Shown here: piece by piece, positions 1 to 12,000 of the stretch | Layout of the letters: every line of letters starts with the position of its first letter | Position numbering within the stretch: position 1 is the stretch's first letter | From: Orychophragmus violaceus | Taxonomy: Eukaryota > Streptophyta > Magnoliopsida > Brassicales > Brassicaceae | Direction: 5' to 3' | DNA length: 64,000 nucleotides | NCBI GenBank assembly: GCA_030180135.1 | Contig: CM058234.1 | Span: 310,001 to 374,000, forward strand | Position numbers and translations under genes: made by a program | The notes under the pieces: generated by a model | Told to the model about the DNA's origin: nothing | The model's input: only the letters and a program-made list of their open reading frames with translations | The model's database searches: none

Positions 1-541
1 CCTTCTTCCACTTGTACAAAGGCATAATTCTATATGGGACCAATAAGAGTAAGAAATATCTCTTGAATTAGGTAGACGTAGATGACAAAACAACTTTGCA
101 TATACAGTCGACCATATATTTTGCTAGCCAATTGAATAGTATTATTGTGGGTTGTTTTTTTTGTATTTTACTATCTTTCATACTCTATGCGGCCATATTT
201 TTGGTCTTACAAGCCACATTTGCCAATTCATCAAAGTTTTATCATATTAAATATTCCTTCTGTTTTCTAGAGAAACTGATGTTTGACAAATTAAAAAAAT
301 AATCAATATTTAATTATAAATACATCTTTTTATTTTATTAAAATACTTTCCAATAACTATTAGTTAATAATAATTCAATATAATTTCTAAAATTTACAAT
401 TTATAAATATTAATTAGTAAAAATTGCATACAAAATCTAACACATCAATTTAAAAAAAATTCTTTTTCCTAAAACATCAAACATAAACAAACAGAGGGAG
501 TATTAGTTGTGAAAGACATAAAGATCATAACTGAACCATAA
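1..541. other. AT-rich intergenic DNA
   Basis: This lies downstream of the 3' end of the minus-strand beta-glucosidase. It is AT-rich, with many homopolymer runs. The one 68-codon ORF (96-302) has no recognisable motif and looks like chance. I see no gene here. Confidence 0.6.
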
Positions 542-2682
542 TTAAATTGAAGAGAAGTTGTTATGTAACCGAGTAATAGCTTGCAGATCAACATCAAATG
601 TACCATTGAGAAAACCAGTGTACCAAGAAGCGGAGAGCTTTGGAGACCTCTTGAGACTTGGATCACTGAAATTCACATAGTACATCCCGTAGCTATACTT
701 GTATCCACTCAACAACTCGTACACATCAATCATCGACCATACAAAGTAACCCCTTGTGTCCGATCCATTCCTAACCAATCGAATCAAAATCATCGAGTCA
801 ACTAAACCGGTATTAAAACCAGAAGGATACACCAAACATCAGACCATTTAAATCCAATCAATCCTAACATAAAGATTAAAAGATGAAGAAGGATAAACAT
901 ACTTGATGGCTTTGAGCACAGCACCAATGTATGCTTGAATGTATTCAATTCTTGGTGTGTCTTGTAGCGTCGGTCCATGGTTCATCGGTTTACCATTTTC
1001 AAGAATGTAAATTGGAGGGTTGTTATAGCTCTGTTTCAGATACTCCAAGACACTTTCAAGACCCCATGGAACAGCATCCCACTTCAAGAAAACAAAAGAG
1101 AAAAATCAAATTAGGAAAACTTCAAGATTCAAGAAGATCGATCAATAGTTTTTTGCAGGTCTTACCTCGAAGAATGAAGAATTCCCCATGACTGTCCAAA
1201 AGAAGAATAATCATCATATAAACTAGTTGAGAATACTTATCAACTAAATAATGTAATCTTACAGATGGTCTCGACGCCCATGTCTGTAAAGAAGTCTTGT
1301 CTGTTGGGAAGACCAGAAGGTGTGGGTATACTGTTTTTCACATAGACTGTCATGTAGTGGATAACTCCTAAGAAGTCAGATGATCCTTTAACTTGCTCTG
1401 ATTCTTCCTCTGAGAAAACCGGTAACCTCGATCCCAAGACTTTCTTCATTTCATCTGGATAGTCCCCAAATACCAACGGCTTCAACATCCTGTATTTATC
1501 ATATTCAAACTTTGTCCTAAAAGTTACTGAAAAAAAAAAAAAAAACTGGTTTGCTCACCAGCCAAAGAGGAAAGCTCTAGCTCTCTGAGTTGCAATTTCA
1601 TCGTCCTTGGAGTTTGAATAAGGAGTTAACCCGAATGCATATATGCTAAGACCTATAGATCCTCTCTGCTTACTCTGCACCATCATAACTCATAAAAGAG
1701 TTAAGGTTTTAAGATTGAGAAAAATAGATTTTTATATACCTTGTACTTTAGTTTATACAGTTTTGAGGCAGAGGCATGAGCTAGCAATATGTTATGGCCA
1801 GCAAGATATGGTTCAGTAGAAGAATTTCCAGTAGAGCAATTGATGAATGAGGTAGGAGAACAATGTCCTGGCGGCGCATATCCTTCACTATAAGAAGCAA
1901 TAGCAAATATTGTAGCTTCATTGATTGTAGTCCATAGCTTCACATCATCCCCAAACTCTCTGAAGCATACATCTGCAAAGGCAGTGAAGTCTTCTCTACA
2001 ACAACAAAATCATTTCTTCAATTTATCTCCAAACTATACAATAAGACTCTCTCTCTTTTAGTTTATTCTTTACATGATTTTGGGGTTGATCCATCCTCCG
2101 TACTCATCTTCAAAAGTCTGAGGAAGATCATAGTGGTAAAGTGTAACATGTGGCTCTATTCCATGGGTGCGTAGTTCTTTGATGAGGTTCTTGTAAAACC
2201 ATAAACCTTTTGGGTTAATGGGTCCTCTTCCATCTGAGAGATCACATAGACAAGAAAAAAAAATTCTGAAGCAAAACCGTTTACTTGCAAGTCAAGAAGC
2301 CAGAATATGCCCTACTTGGTATAAGCCTTGTCCATGAGATGGAGAATCTGAATGATTCTAAGCCCATTTCTGCCATCAGCTTAACATCTTCCTGAATTTG
2401 AGAACATAGAGACAGAGACTTACAGTAACTTCTTCGACAAGTTTAAAAAACAGAGCATGGTAAAAACATAAATAAAGAGAGATAAAACCTTGTATTTGTG
2501 ATACCCATCACATGCTATATCTCCATTTCCTCTGTTATCTGCAAAAACATTTTGTAGTCAGTATATAAAACCCTAAATAAGGACCCAACCTAGTAATTTA
2601 AAATGCCAATGAAATGGAAACACACAAGAACCTATGAAAAAGCTTACAAGAGTGGGAGAAAGTATCCCAGACGCTTGGATTA

Positions 2683-5595
2683 TTTACTTCTACAGGCACT
2701 TACTTGAGTCTTTATTACTCAATAGAGCACCAACGTGTTTTAGGGTACTTTACCCCTATGATTTTACATTCTTAACCTTCATTTCAACTAACCCACTAAC
2801 TAGAATTCCCTAACTAAAAAAATAAAAGTTAAGTTCATAAAGACACTCAAAACGTGACTCTCTCTCTCTCTGCAGATTCAAAATTTGAAATCTCTATATC
2901 ATCGACTTCTACTAAAAATCTGATGCTCCATTGAATTAAAGATGTAATCAATTGAAGTTTTTGGGGTAAGCAATCGAAGGCTTGAGCTACGAAAATCTCC
3001 GCCGCACTTACCACCATCTCCGCCAAAATCAGATTAGGCACAAAGACCAAGGATGTCGGATCTCGCCCTCGATTTTGTGGTTCGAGCCGTGGATGCTTCC
3101 GTGTCGGGTTGTTGACTCGGCTGTGACTCGGTGAGTCAGTGGAAAGGTGGGATCGTGTTTGTTATGGTGGTCCACCTTCTGGGTCTCGATGGGCTCAGTC
3201 TCAGTCTTCTCTGATGGGTGGTTTATTCATTTCCATTCTCGATCTAGGGTTTGGAATTGAAATCATGGCGGATTGCAAGCAGGGATTCGGAATTTCTAAA
3301 TTTACGATGATGAATTCGACGTTCATGAGATTTTCAGAAGCTTCTTCGACGGAGGAATGGCCTACTGATATTGATGTCAGTAAGGTATGCCATACATTGG
3401 TGTTATTCTTCTTCTTGTCTTTTGGTTATTAAAGTTTCAATTTTTATATATATTTGTTCGATTGTGGATATTGGGTTATTACACGATTTGTTTGAGAAAG
3501 AGGATTGATCAAGTGAATATGATCAAAGTGACAAAGTCGTGACCTTGTAGCCGAAATGAGACAGCTTGGGAAGTGGGTTCCTTTGCAGCTGTTATTTTGA
3601 TTACTGCTCCAAAGTTTTGTTTTGTGTGTTCTTTGTCATTTATATGATTTGATTTTTGATTGAGTTTGTATTTAGAAACTCTGTCTTGTCTCTTATTATT
3701 GATCGTTAATAATGATTGTGCAATGTGCTTAGGAAGAGGATAAAATCTTACCGTATGTGCAGCATCATGTTTCAGAGGCACTTTGTGGCTTGTATTTGGA
3801 GTTATAAACTCTATCCTCTTCATGGACGTGACGTCGAATATTAAGAAGATCTTGACTTATGTTTTCGTGAACATCTTACAGTCAAAGAGCTGTCACTACT
3901 GCACTTTGGTGGACAAGTTCTAGCCATGTCATAATGGCTGAAGTAGTTCACTCCGTCACTGATTTTGCTAACCAACTTTGTTGCGGTTCTTAGCTTTCTT
4001 TTGATTTTGTCTCCAGATTAGTGTATTAATGGTCCTAGTTTGTGGACATGTTATTATGGTTTGTGTACATGTTATTATGGTTTGTGTACTAGGATTTGTG
4101 GACACGTGTTATAAATGGTCCTATTTCTTTCAGTTTCATTTATTCTGTTTTTTTTAATGCATCACGTTTGTGGACACATGTTTAGAGTTTCTTTCACTTT
4201 AAATTTTTTATATTGTGTACTATAACGGGTGGATATGTCATTGTGGATATATTGTTGTATAATAGAGTTTGTGGACATTGTTTTGTGTACACTAAATCAT
4301 GTTTACGCCAACAAATCTTGTTATATGTGTACACTAGCTCTAAGGGAAGCTTTTGTGATCGACAACGACTCTCGTTATATGTTGTTATGATGTTAAAATA
4401 TAAATTTCCGTGGATAATCATTTTAGTAATATTATAGTTTGATTTCAGTGTCAACTAAACGATATCCACAAACTTAAATTATGTCTTTGTTACCCTAATT
4501 CGATCTTTGGACAACCATTTGTCCCTTAGTCTATTTAGATATTTTTCCATCATTTAAATTGCCAGTTTTTATAAAAAATACGAATTTCCGTGGACAACCA
4601 TTTGAGTAATATCATAGTTTGATGTGTACATTAAATCATTTCCGTGAAAATCCACTAAAACAAACGTCCATTAATTCATATCCACGTCAATAGATATCAT
4701 ATGTTGCTACAATTGTGGAAAATATCATATGTTAGCTACTTTAGTCTTCGTGTCTTCTTATTGTGTACATCCACTAAAATTAAGCCAATAGCGTACACAA
4801 ACCATTAACTCATATCCACCTCAGTACCTTCCATAATACTACTCACATTTAATGTCCTCAATACTCTATCCACTAGATTTTATCTACCATTTATAATTGT
4901 TTTTATGTCTACGAAACAATCATTATTTTCACATTATATATATATATATATATTTATTTATTTTTATATGTTCATCCCGACATGTTTTTTTGTACATTTG
5001 TATGTGGACACTGTTTCGCTGTATGGTTTTTTCATATAGTATTTTTTTCCCATCAATTCTATGTACATCTGTTTGTGGACATCTATTATATTATAAGTTT
5101 TTAGTGTCCACAAGATTTAATGAAAAATTAATTGAAATATATCAAAATGGATTTCATATTGTAGAGAATTTTTTCTTATAATTTATAGTATCAAAAAAAT
5201 ATAATTCACGTTTTTTTTAAACCTTAAAAATTGATTTAAAAAAAAAAGTGAGTGAAAGAAGAGAAAGATAAACAAAAAACAAGTCTCCCAACTAGTTTTT
5301 TCCAATCCAACGGCCAATATTTAAATTGTCCATATTATTCTAACTAAAACATATACACTTGAATTACCCCCAATAACTCACGTTCATTACCAGCCACACC
5401 ATTCGTTAGATGCCCATCGGACGGACAAAATTACCCACGTGACACAAATAATAATCAAGCAATTCAGTGGCTCATAACCAGAACAAGAAACACTTAGAGG
5501 GCAGGTTTGGCATTAAGGGCATTGAAAAAGTGTACAGTGTAGAAGTGCTCCATTATGTAATAAACACAAGGGAAAGTACCCCATAGTGTAAATGT
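2683..5595. mobile_element. MULE-like element with inverted-repeat ends inside beta-glucosidase exon 2
   Basis: The insert separates coding sequence for EDGR (ending near 5596) from coding sequence for NPSVWDTF (starting near 2682), which are adjacent in GH1 proteins. Its ends are inverted repeats: TTTATTACTCAATAGAGCAC at 2711-2730 matches the complement of 5545-5564 at 17 of 20 positions, and weaker similarity continues outward to both junctions. I could not find a clean target duplication. There is no transposase ORF. Bases 2840-3430 look like host promoter and first-exon sequence (a CT-rich leader, then an ATG at 3264 reading MADCKQGFGISK before a GT at 3384), which would fit gene capture. 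A Mutator-like (MULE/VANDAL) assignment is inference. Confidence 0.6.
3905..5115. repeat. Dispersed TGTGGACA / TGTGTACA motif cluster
   Basis: Inside the element in the beta-glucosidase gene, the octamers TGTGGACA and TGTGTACA, close variants and their complements recur about twenty times in ~1.2 kb. Examples are near 4041, 4062, 4096, 4169, 4213, 4269, 4283, 4326, 4569, 4762, 5003, 5062 and 5074. The region is otherwise non-coding and AT-rich. Some VANDAL elements carry dense short motifs bound by their own anti-silencing proteins; whether this cluster is similar is inference. Confidence 0.5.
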
Positions 5596-5822
5596 CCTTC
5601 CATCTTCATCAACAGCTCCTTCCCACTATTCATTCCCACAAAACAAAAACAAATCGATTTGTTTTCATAAACTGAACGAACAAAAACGAGTCGAACCTGG
5701 TAAGCGGAAGTGGCAGCTCCGAAGAGGAAATCCTCTGGGAAATCATTTCTGGTGAAGGCATGGCTATAGCTTATTGCCAAAACGATGAGCAGAAAATCGA
5801 CAAACACAGACAAAGCTTGCAT

Positions 5823-6304
5823 TTTTGCTTTGGATCATCTGAGTGAGAGAGAGATGGAATTTAATAACTAAAAGGGTTTAGTCGTTTTCTTTGGACCAAT
5901 CAAGAAAGTATACCGACGGAATGAGTGCATCAGGCCCATCCTCCACTCATTTAAACCGACAAAAATATATGTGCGAAGAAGAAGACTAAAGAAGTTTCTC
6001 TTTTGGTGAAGTGTATTCCTTTGTGATGTGACCGGCTAACAAAATATCTTCTTCTTTTTTTTTTTGGGTCAAACACAAAATATATGTACACCACCATTTA
6101 GTTACACTTATGTCCCAACAAAGACAGCACAAACACATTATTAAAAATCTCCAACAAACTTTTCTCCTTCTTCTAAACGTATCAAAAGTGTCCAACAAAA
6201 TGCAGATTTATAAGATTTCCTTTCTCCTTCGTGTATAACTGAGTAGTTAGTATTTTTAAGACTTTATGTGAAGAAAAGAAAAATAAAAAAGAAGAAGAAA
6301 TATG
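5823..6304. other. Intergenic region between the beta-glucosidase 5' end and tRNA-Gly
   Basis: It contains the presumed promoter of the minus-strand beta-glucosidase. It is AT-rich, with a T10 tract near 6055. No convincing coding sequence is present. Confidence 0.5.
6285..6290 (-). terminator. RNA polymerase III terminator of tRNA-Gly
   Basis: A run of six A on the plus strand (T6 on the transcribed sense strand) lies 14 bases beyond the tRNA 3' end, the typical pol III stop. Confidence 0.75.
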
Positions 6305-6375
6305 TGCGCATCCAGGGAATCGAACCCTGGTCAGTACCGTGGGAGGGTACTATGATACCACTACACCAGATGCGC
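6305..6375 (-). tRNA. tRNA-Gly (anticodon CCC)
   Basis: The minus strand folds as a 71-base tRNA: acceptor stem GCGCATC/GATGCGC with discriminator A, D-arm TGGTGTAGTGGTA, anticodon stem GTACC/GGTAC around the loop CTCCCAC (anticodon CCC), and T-arm CCAGG-GTTCGAT-CCTGG. There is no intron and CCA is not encoded, as expected in a plant nuclear gene. It decodes GGG glycine codons. It sits between the beta-glucosidase and XXT1 and is followed by a T6 terminator. Confidence 0.95.
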
Positions 6376-6931
6376 TTTTGAATACAAATTCCTTATGAAT
6401 TTATATATTTTATCAGAACTAATCTTTATAATAACACCTTCACAAAGGTAGTGTTTTCATAAAAGATAAAAAATCACAAAGGCTAAAAACCAGAGAAAAA
6501 ATATCCAGATACTTTCCATGGTATAGAACTATTTCGTCGAGACTTTTTTGTATATTATGGTTGCTAACTGGGCCTATTGACCGAAAAGAAAAGTTAGTAA
6601 TTAAGCCTTCAATGACTAATTTAAACCAATGGTAAGTCAAGCCCACAAGCACTACAACTGCTGTGAGCGTGCCATTGTGAATATTTCATAACCAGTGACC
6701 TTGAATTGAACGTTTATGTTATCAAAAAATCATTTCAAAAACTGGTTATGAAATTACGTCTACAAATAAATTTGATTAGGGCAAATCATTTCCATACACG
6801 ACTCCACCATCAATGGGAGATCAAGATCATACTAGTATATAACTTAATTAAGGAAACTACAAACAAATAAAGAAAGGAATGAAACATTAATGTGTCCCTA
6901 AAGAAAAGAAAAAATGAAACAATATTCTTCC
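6376..6931. other. Intergenic and 3' flank of XXT1
   Basis: AT-rich, with no convincing ORF. It holds the expected 3' untranslated region and polyadenylation area of the minus-strand XXT1 gene. Confidence 0.5.
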
Positions 6932-8305
6932 TCATGTGACCTTCGCCGCTTTAAACGACGGATGAAGCAGCCCAAACTCATCCTTGTCATCGAGCGGCCT
7001 GTCCGTCTGGTTGCGCGTTGGTTTCACCCGCCGGCTCCCTAACGACTTATGCGTGAATCCATACATCTGAAGGATCTGATTGTCCCCAAAATTAAACGCT
7101 CTGTCCATCTGTCGGAGACACCTTTCCACCGGATAATCTCCAAATTTCCCGCACGGTTTGCACCCGACGAAATGCGTGACAAGTGGCCACCGATGATCTC
7201 CAAACCCCGGTTTATGATTCTCGATCATCTCCTCGTACCGGTCCACCAATATCCCCCAGTAACCATGCAAGTAATAACCACTCTCCAGATAAACTTTACC
7301 TCCCCATTTCTCTCTCTCCGTCGCCAGGAGATAAACCATCGCGGACTGATCATCTGCTTCGAATGCGGGTCGGTCTTTAAGTTCCCGGGTCAAAATTTTA
7401 CCCGCTTCTTCGCGGATTTTCCCTTTAGGACCCATGGGAGCCCAAGCGTCGAGGAGATCAAGCGACCACTGTGAGTTCCTAAGCAAGAAACTTCCAGTGT
7501 TGAGACCAATCCAATTCTTCTGGTCATAAACCATCTCGTTCCATCCATGCATCACGAGGTTGTAATCTTTGTACCTCTCCCATGGAAGCTCAAACACCAT
7601 GTCCGTAAACATGGCATCACTATCCATCCACCATAGAAACTCAATCTCAGGATGAGACAAAAGTAATTTCCGAATCAACGGAAGCTTAGCCCAGAACCCA
7701 GCCATCTCAGCGTCTAGCAACGCCATGTTGTAGAAGATCTCGATTCCGTGAATCCGACAGTAATCGATTTTGTTCTTAATCGATTTCAAGAGGTAATGGT
7801 CTCCCACAGGATTCTCGCAAGGCTTAGGAGCTGAACCTGTGACAAGAAGAACCCTAGGCTTCTTTGGAGCCACGAAGTTTGGGAAATTGGGGTTTTGTTT
7901 GAGCCAATCAAGCCTCTGTTCATCCCAATTAGAGATCTTAGGACCGAGAGAATACGGTTTAGTCCGGTCTTCAGATTTCTCTTCATCTCTTTCGTCAACG
8001 AATATCTTATTGAAATCGAATGTCTCATAGTTGTTGCCATTTCCATTTCCATCTCCGTCTCCGGTCGACGTCGTTTTGGAGGAGACCTCGACGAGGACAC
8101 GGTGGTGCTCGGCGTGTTTGCGACTGTAGAAGAAATGCTCACGAATCTCCTCGATATCTTGCTCCGGCGTACCAAATTTACCAGCTCCGATTGTACCACG
8201 TAGGACGACGACGGTGAGAACGAGGCAGAGAAATGTCACCTTTCCTTGACGCCAGACTCTTTGTAATCTCCTAAACCGAGGCGTTCCTAAGCACTTCTCT
8301 ATCAT
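6932..8305 (-). CDS. XXT1: Xyloglucan alpha-1,6-xylosyltransferase (GT34), XXT1
   Basis: Golgi type II membrane enzyme that adds alpha-1,6-xylose from UDP-xylose to the beta-1,4-glucan backbone of xyloglucan. The frame is a single intronless 457-codon ORF. A short basic cytoplasmic tail (MIEKC, then RFRRLQR) is followed by one membrane anchor (VTFLCLVLTVVVLRG, residues ~22-37), a variable stem rich in G/N/E, and the GT34 catalytic domain beginning near PRVLLVTGSAP. The DXD metal site reads WWMDSDAMFTDMV (~residue 225). The conserved block GYYLHGYWGILVDRYEEM follows, and the C-terminus carries NQTD. An in-frame ATG nine codons upstream (8332) would add MCRNQKKKK; I chose 8305 because the A. 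thaliana protein, as I recall it, begins MIEK. Symbol is by family resemblance and synteny. Confidence 0.92.
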   Translation of the reverse strand: MIEKCLGTPRFRRLQRVWRQGKVTFLCLVLTVVVLRGTIGAGKFGTPEQDIEEIREHFFYSRKHAEHHRVLVEVSSKTTSTGDGDGNGNGNNYETFDFNKIFVDERDEEKSEDRTKPYSLGPKISNWDEQRLDWLKQNPNFPNFVAPKKPRVLLVTGSAPKPCENPVGDHYLLKSIKNKIDYCRIHGIEIFYNMALLDAEMAGFWAKLPLIRKLLLSHPEIEFLWWMDSDAMFTDMVFELPWERYKDYNLVMHGWNEMVYDQKNWIGLNTGSFLLRNSQWSLDLLDAWAPMGPKGKIREEAGKILTRELKDRPAFEADDQSAMVYLLATEREKWGGKVYLESGYYLHGYWGILVDRYEEMIENHKPGFGDHRWPLVTHFVGCKPCGKFGDYPVERCLRQMDRAFNFGDNQILQMYGFTHKSLGSRRVKPTRNQTDRPLDDKDEFGLLHPSFKAAKVT

Positions 8306-9024
8306 CTTCTTCTTCTTTTGGTTTCGACACACAGATCTTGTCCCGATTCAGACACAAAACGAAATCTAAGAGAGAATCAGGGAAATGTAAGAAAAATCTA
8401 ACGAAATTTCTGGTGTTTATAATTTGTAATTATACGCGTTTTTAGAATTTAAGGGAAGGATCAAGGAAGAGATTAAAAAGGTTCAAAAGAAGAAAAAGCA
8501 TTAAAAGAAGATTTAGATTTGGATTAAAGAAGTAATTAATAATACTAAAAATAAAAAAATATTTGAAATTTAGTGAAATGTCAGACAGAACATGCCTGCC
8601 TGTCCTGGACGCGTAAACTTGGCGCAGATCAGTAACAAGTGGTAACAACAACACTCTTGAGCTGATACTAGTTGGGCCATAATAATCTAAAGCCCAATTT
8701 AAAATCTCGGCCTAAACAGCAGGTGTTTTGTTTACGTTAACAGAAAACGGTAAGTCGTTGATGTGGAGATAAAAACACAAATCAACGGTCTGGATTCATT
8801 TAACATTAAGCTCATACAACTGTCCGGATCAAAATTAGGGCGCCAACAAATAACAGACGCTAAACATTTGGTAGTATTAGTTAACGGTCTGTTTTAAAAG
8901 AACAAAACTACTATATATTGATACGTCCATGTTTACTTTCATTTCAGGATTTAGAAATATCACAAAATCTTTTAGAAAAATCAATATTCTGAATTCTCTC
9001 TGATTAAAGGGAGGATCTCCATCA
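8306..9024. other. Divergent promoter region of XXT1 and the GH3 gene
   Basis: The two genes point away from each other, so this stretch should hold both promoters. A TATATATT box lies at 8912-8919, about 105 bases before the GH3 start codon. I see no clear TATA box for XXT1 and no ORF worth calling. Confidence 0.5.
8912..8919 (+). promoter_or_regulatory. TATA box candidate for the GH3 gene
   Basis: TATATATT stands ~105 bases before the ATG, leaving room for a 5' UTR of ~75 bases. Confidence 0.45.
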
Positions 9025-12000
9025 ATGGCGGCGACAATATACGGCGTCAAAAGTTTTTTCTTGTTGGCGGCAATTGTGATATTGTTCGCCGGCCGTTATG
9101 GAGAAGCCACCGCAGCCGCCAGAGGTTACATAAAATACAAAGATCCAAAAGTGGCGGTAGAAGAGAGAGTAGAGGATTTGCTAACACGAATGACATTACC
9201 GGAGAAACTAGGTCAAATGTGTCAAGTTGATCGATTCAACTACTCATTCTTACCCACGACGGGACAAGAAATCTTTACAAAGTACATGATCGGTAGGTAC
9301 AAACAAAACCATATGTTTAATATAGAAATTCAGAATAAAATGTTTTTGATGAAAATAAATTTATCAATGAATAGGAAGTGTTTTGAGCAATCCGTATGAT
9401 ACTGGGGCTAGTCCAGCAAAGAGGGTTGCCGTGGCGAACACCATGCAGAAACTGAGTCTTTCGACGAGGCTTGGAATCCCTTTGCTTTACGCTATTGATG
9501 CGGTTCATGGCCACAACACTTTTATCAATGCCACCATCTTCCCCCACAACGTCGGTCTTGGTGCCACTAGGTATATATATTCTTAGATGAAACGTAACAT
9601 ACATACATAATTTTTTATACGCTGGAAAATTAGGGTTTTATAGTTTGATTGGTTGTGAATGCTTGTTGTTGTAGGGATCCTGATCTTGTTAAAAAGATTG
9701 GAGCTATAACTGCGCTTGAAGTAAGAGCTACAGGAATCGCTCAAGCTTTTGCACCTTGTGTTGCGGTAATAAACTAAAACTGAAAATAGATATACGTAAA
9801 CAAGTGGTTGTAGTTTAGTGGTTCCCACTTGGTGGAGGAATTGCCCTGTTGGTCTAGGCCATTTATCGATTCCCCTCAAGCGTGGAATTCTCTACCTTGT
9901 CGTGAGATTAGTTTTTGGGTCTAGAAAGTCTTCAGAATCCGCACGGTTATTAAAAAAAATATATATACGTCAGAATAGATATACAGAATTTTTCTAACTC
10001 GGGTCGAGAAATGGATGGAACAGGTTTGCAGAGATCCTAGATGGGGAAGGTGTTATGAGAGCTATAGTGAAGATCCTAAACTTGTGAATATGATGACCGA
10101 AAGTATCATGGAGGGATTGCAAGGAAATGCTCCTTACGTCTCTGATTTCAAGTAAACCAAGACCTATAACCTAAATATTTAATGATATTGATCACTAGTT
10201 AACTAATGTGAAAATGTGTGTCTACGTGGTCAGGACTAAACTGGCTGGTTGCGCCAAACATTTTGTTGGGGATGGAGGAACAGTAGATGGAATCAATGAG
10301 AACAACACTATTGCTGACAATGCTACTCTCTTTGGTATCCATATGCCTCCTTTTGAGACAGCGGTAAAGAAAGGAATTGCATCAATCATGGCTTCTTATT
10401 CTAGTCTTAACGGTGTTAAGATGCATGCAAACAAGGCAATGATAACTGATTACCTCAAGAACACACTCAATTTCCAAGGCTTTGTTATCTCTGACTGGCT
10501 TGGAATCGATAGGATCACAACTCCACCTAGAGCAAACTACACTTACTCTATTGAAGCTTCCATTAATGCCGGCATTGACGTGGTTGGCTCTCTTTTTATA
10601 AAGATTCTTGATATGTTACATATATATGTTTAGACTCTGAGTTGAGGGATTTTAAAATGTAGGTTATGGTTCCATGGGAGTATAAAGAGTTCTTGGAAGG
10701 ACTGACAAAACTAGTGAACGGTGGATACATTCCTATGAGCCGTATAGATGATGCTGTTCGAAGAGTCTTGAGAGTCAAATTCTCTCTCGGTCTCTTTGAG
10801 AATCCATTGGCAGAGGAAACTCTTATCGCTGAGTTTGGATCTGAGGTAAACTCAAATGTAACTTTTTGACCATGTCAAGATTTTGTATTAGATACATAAA
10901 TATTTATTTAACTAAACGTTTAAAGAGTTTAAGAAACAAGTAGATGTCTATGATACACCTGTGTAATGCCTTACCGCACCAGTAAGGGTTCTACCGCTTT
11001 CATGATCACCAATCACGAAAGAGGTAGCAAAAACATTATTAATTTTTTTTTCTCAAATTTTTATATCACTTTTTAACCAATTATTTTTATCTCCTTGCAC
11101 TATTCTGTATGTTTATAATTTCCCGTTTTCGTTTACCGCTAATATTACGGTTCCGCTTTTGTTCACCAATCGGACCCAAATTAATATTAGTTACCATTTC
11201 ATATTAGACCATGCATGTAAATATATAGCACCACAAACTACTATATATATATAGTTAATCTTGTGATACACAAGTGATCATGTGGGATTCTTAACACAAT
11301 ATATGTTGTAGGCGCATAGGGAAGTAGCGAGAGAGGCGGTGAGGAAATCAATGGTGCTTCTAAAGAACGGGAAGACAGACGACGATAAAGTTGTTCCGCT
11401 CAAGAAGAATGTGAAAAAGATCGTTGTTGCGGGTGCACACGCTAACAACATGGGTTGGCAATGTGGTGGTTTTACTCTCACTTGGCAAGGATTCAACGGA
11501 ACCGGAGAAGATATCGGCAGTAACAAAGCCATGCATCTCCCTACCGGTAAAACTAGAGGTAATAAAAATAAATGTATAAATATAAGTTGAATGGTGCGTT
11601 CCTATCGGGGCTGACCGGATCAGCCGATAGAATATATACACGTTGAATGTTAATCGGTTCACACATGCATGATAGTATATGATATTTATTCTAACATGTT
11701 GTGTCAAAACATATATAGGAACTACAATCTTGGAAGCCATCATGAAAGCAGTTGATCCCACCACTGAAGTTGTGTACGTTGAGGAACCAAACCAAGATAC
11801 CGCAAAGCTTCACGCCGATGCAGCATACACAATTGTGGTCGTAGGTGAAGCTCCATACGCAGAGACACAAGGGGACAGCACCACGCTAAGCATAGCCGAA
11901 CCAGGTCCAGACACAATCAGCCACACGTGTGGTAGTGGTATGAAGTGTCTAGTGGTCCTTGTCACAGGACGTCCTCTCATGATTGAGGCGTACATTGACT

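Larger units (their letters stand above)
542..5822 (-). pseudogene. GH1 beta-glucosidase (BGLU7/BGLU8-type), exon 2 split by an insertion
   Basis: Minus-strand family 1 glycoside hydrolase with a signal peptide (MQALSVFVDFLLIVLAISYS at the start), so a secreted or vacuolar beta-glucosidase is expected. Exons I can place with GT/AG borders are 5697-5822, exon 2 as 5596-5635 plus 2648-2682, then 2489-2538, 2316-2391, 2074-2233, 1740-1995, 1559-1674, 1263-1489, 1166-1191, 903-1081 and 542-770. Together they give about 1.52 kb, the usual ~500-residue length. The acid/base motif reads TTINEAT, where most GH1 enzymes have NEP, and the nucleophile motif reads ILENG; as I recall, the A. thaliana BGLU7/8 pair has the same variants. 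No stop or frameshift appears in the other exons. Exon 2 is interrupted by a ~2.9-kb element, so normal splicing cannot give full-length enzyme unless the insert is removed as an intron. The intact remainder suggests a recent loss. Confidence 0.8.

Noticed and set aside
2683..5595. Reading the insert as a normal long BGLU intron 2
   Set aside because: Intron 2 already has its own donor (2647) and acceptor (2539). The insert lies inside exon 2, has inverted-repeat ends, and the exon has no splice site at either junction.
7049..7474. Plus-strand ORFs opposite XXT1 (7049-7474, 7895-8203 and others)
   Set aside because: Shadows of a well-supported conserved enzyme frame on the other strand.
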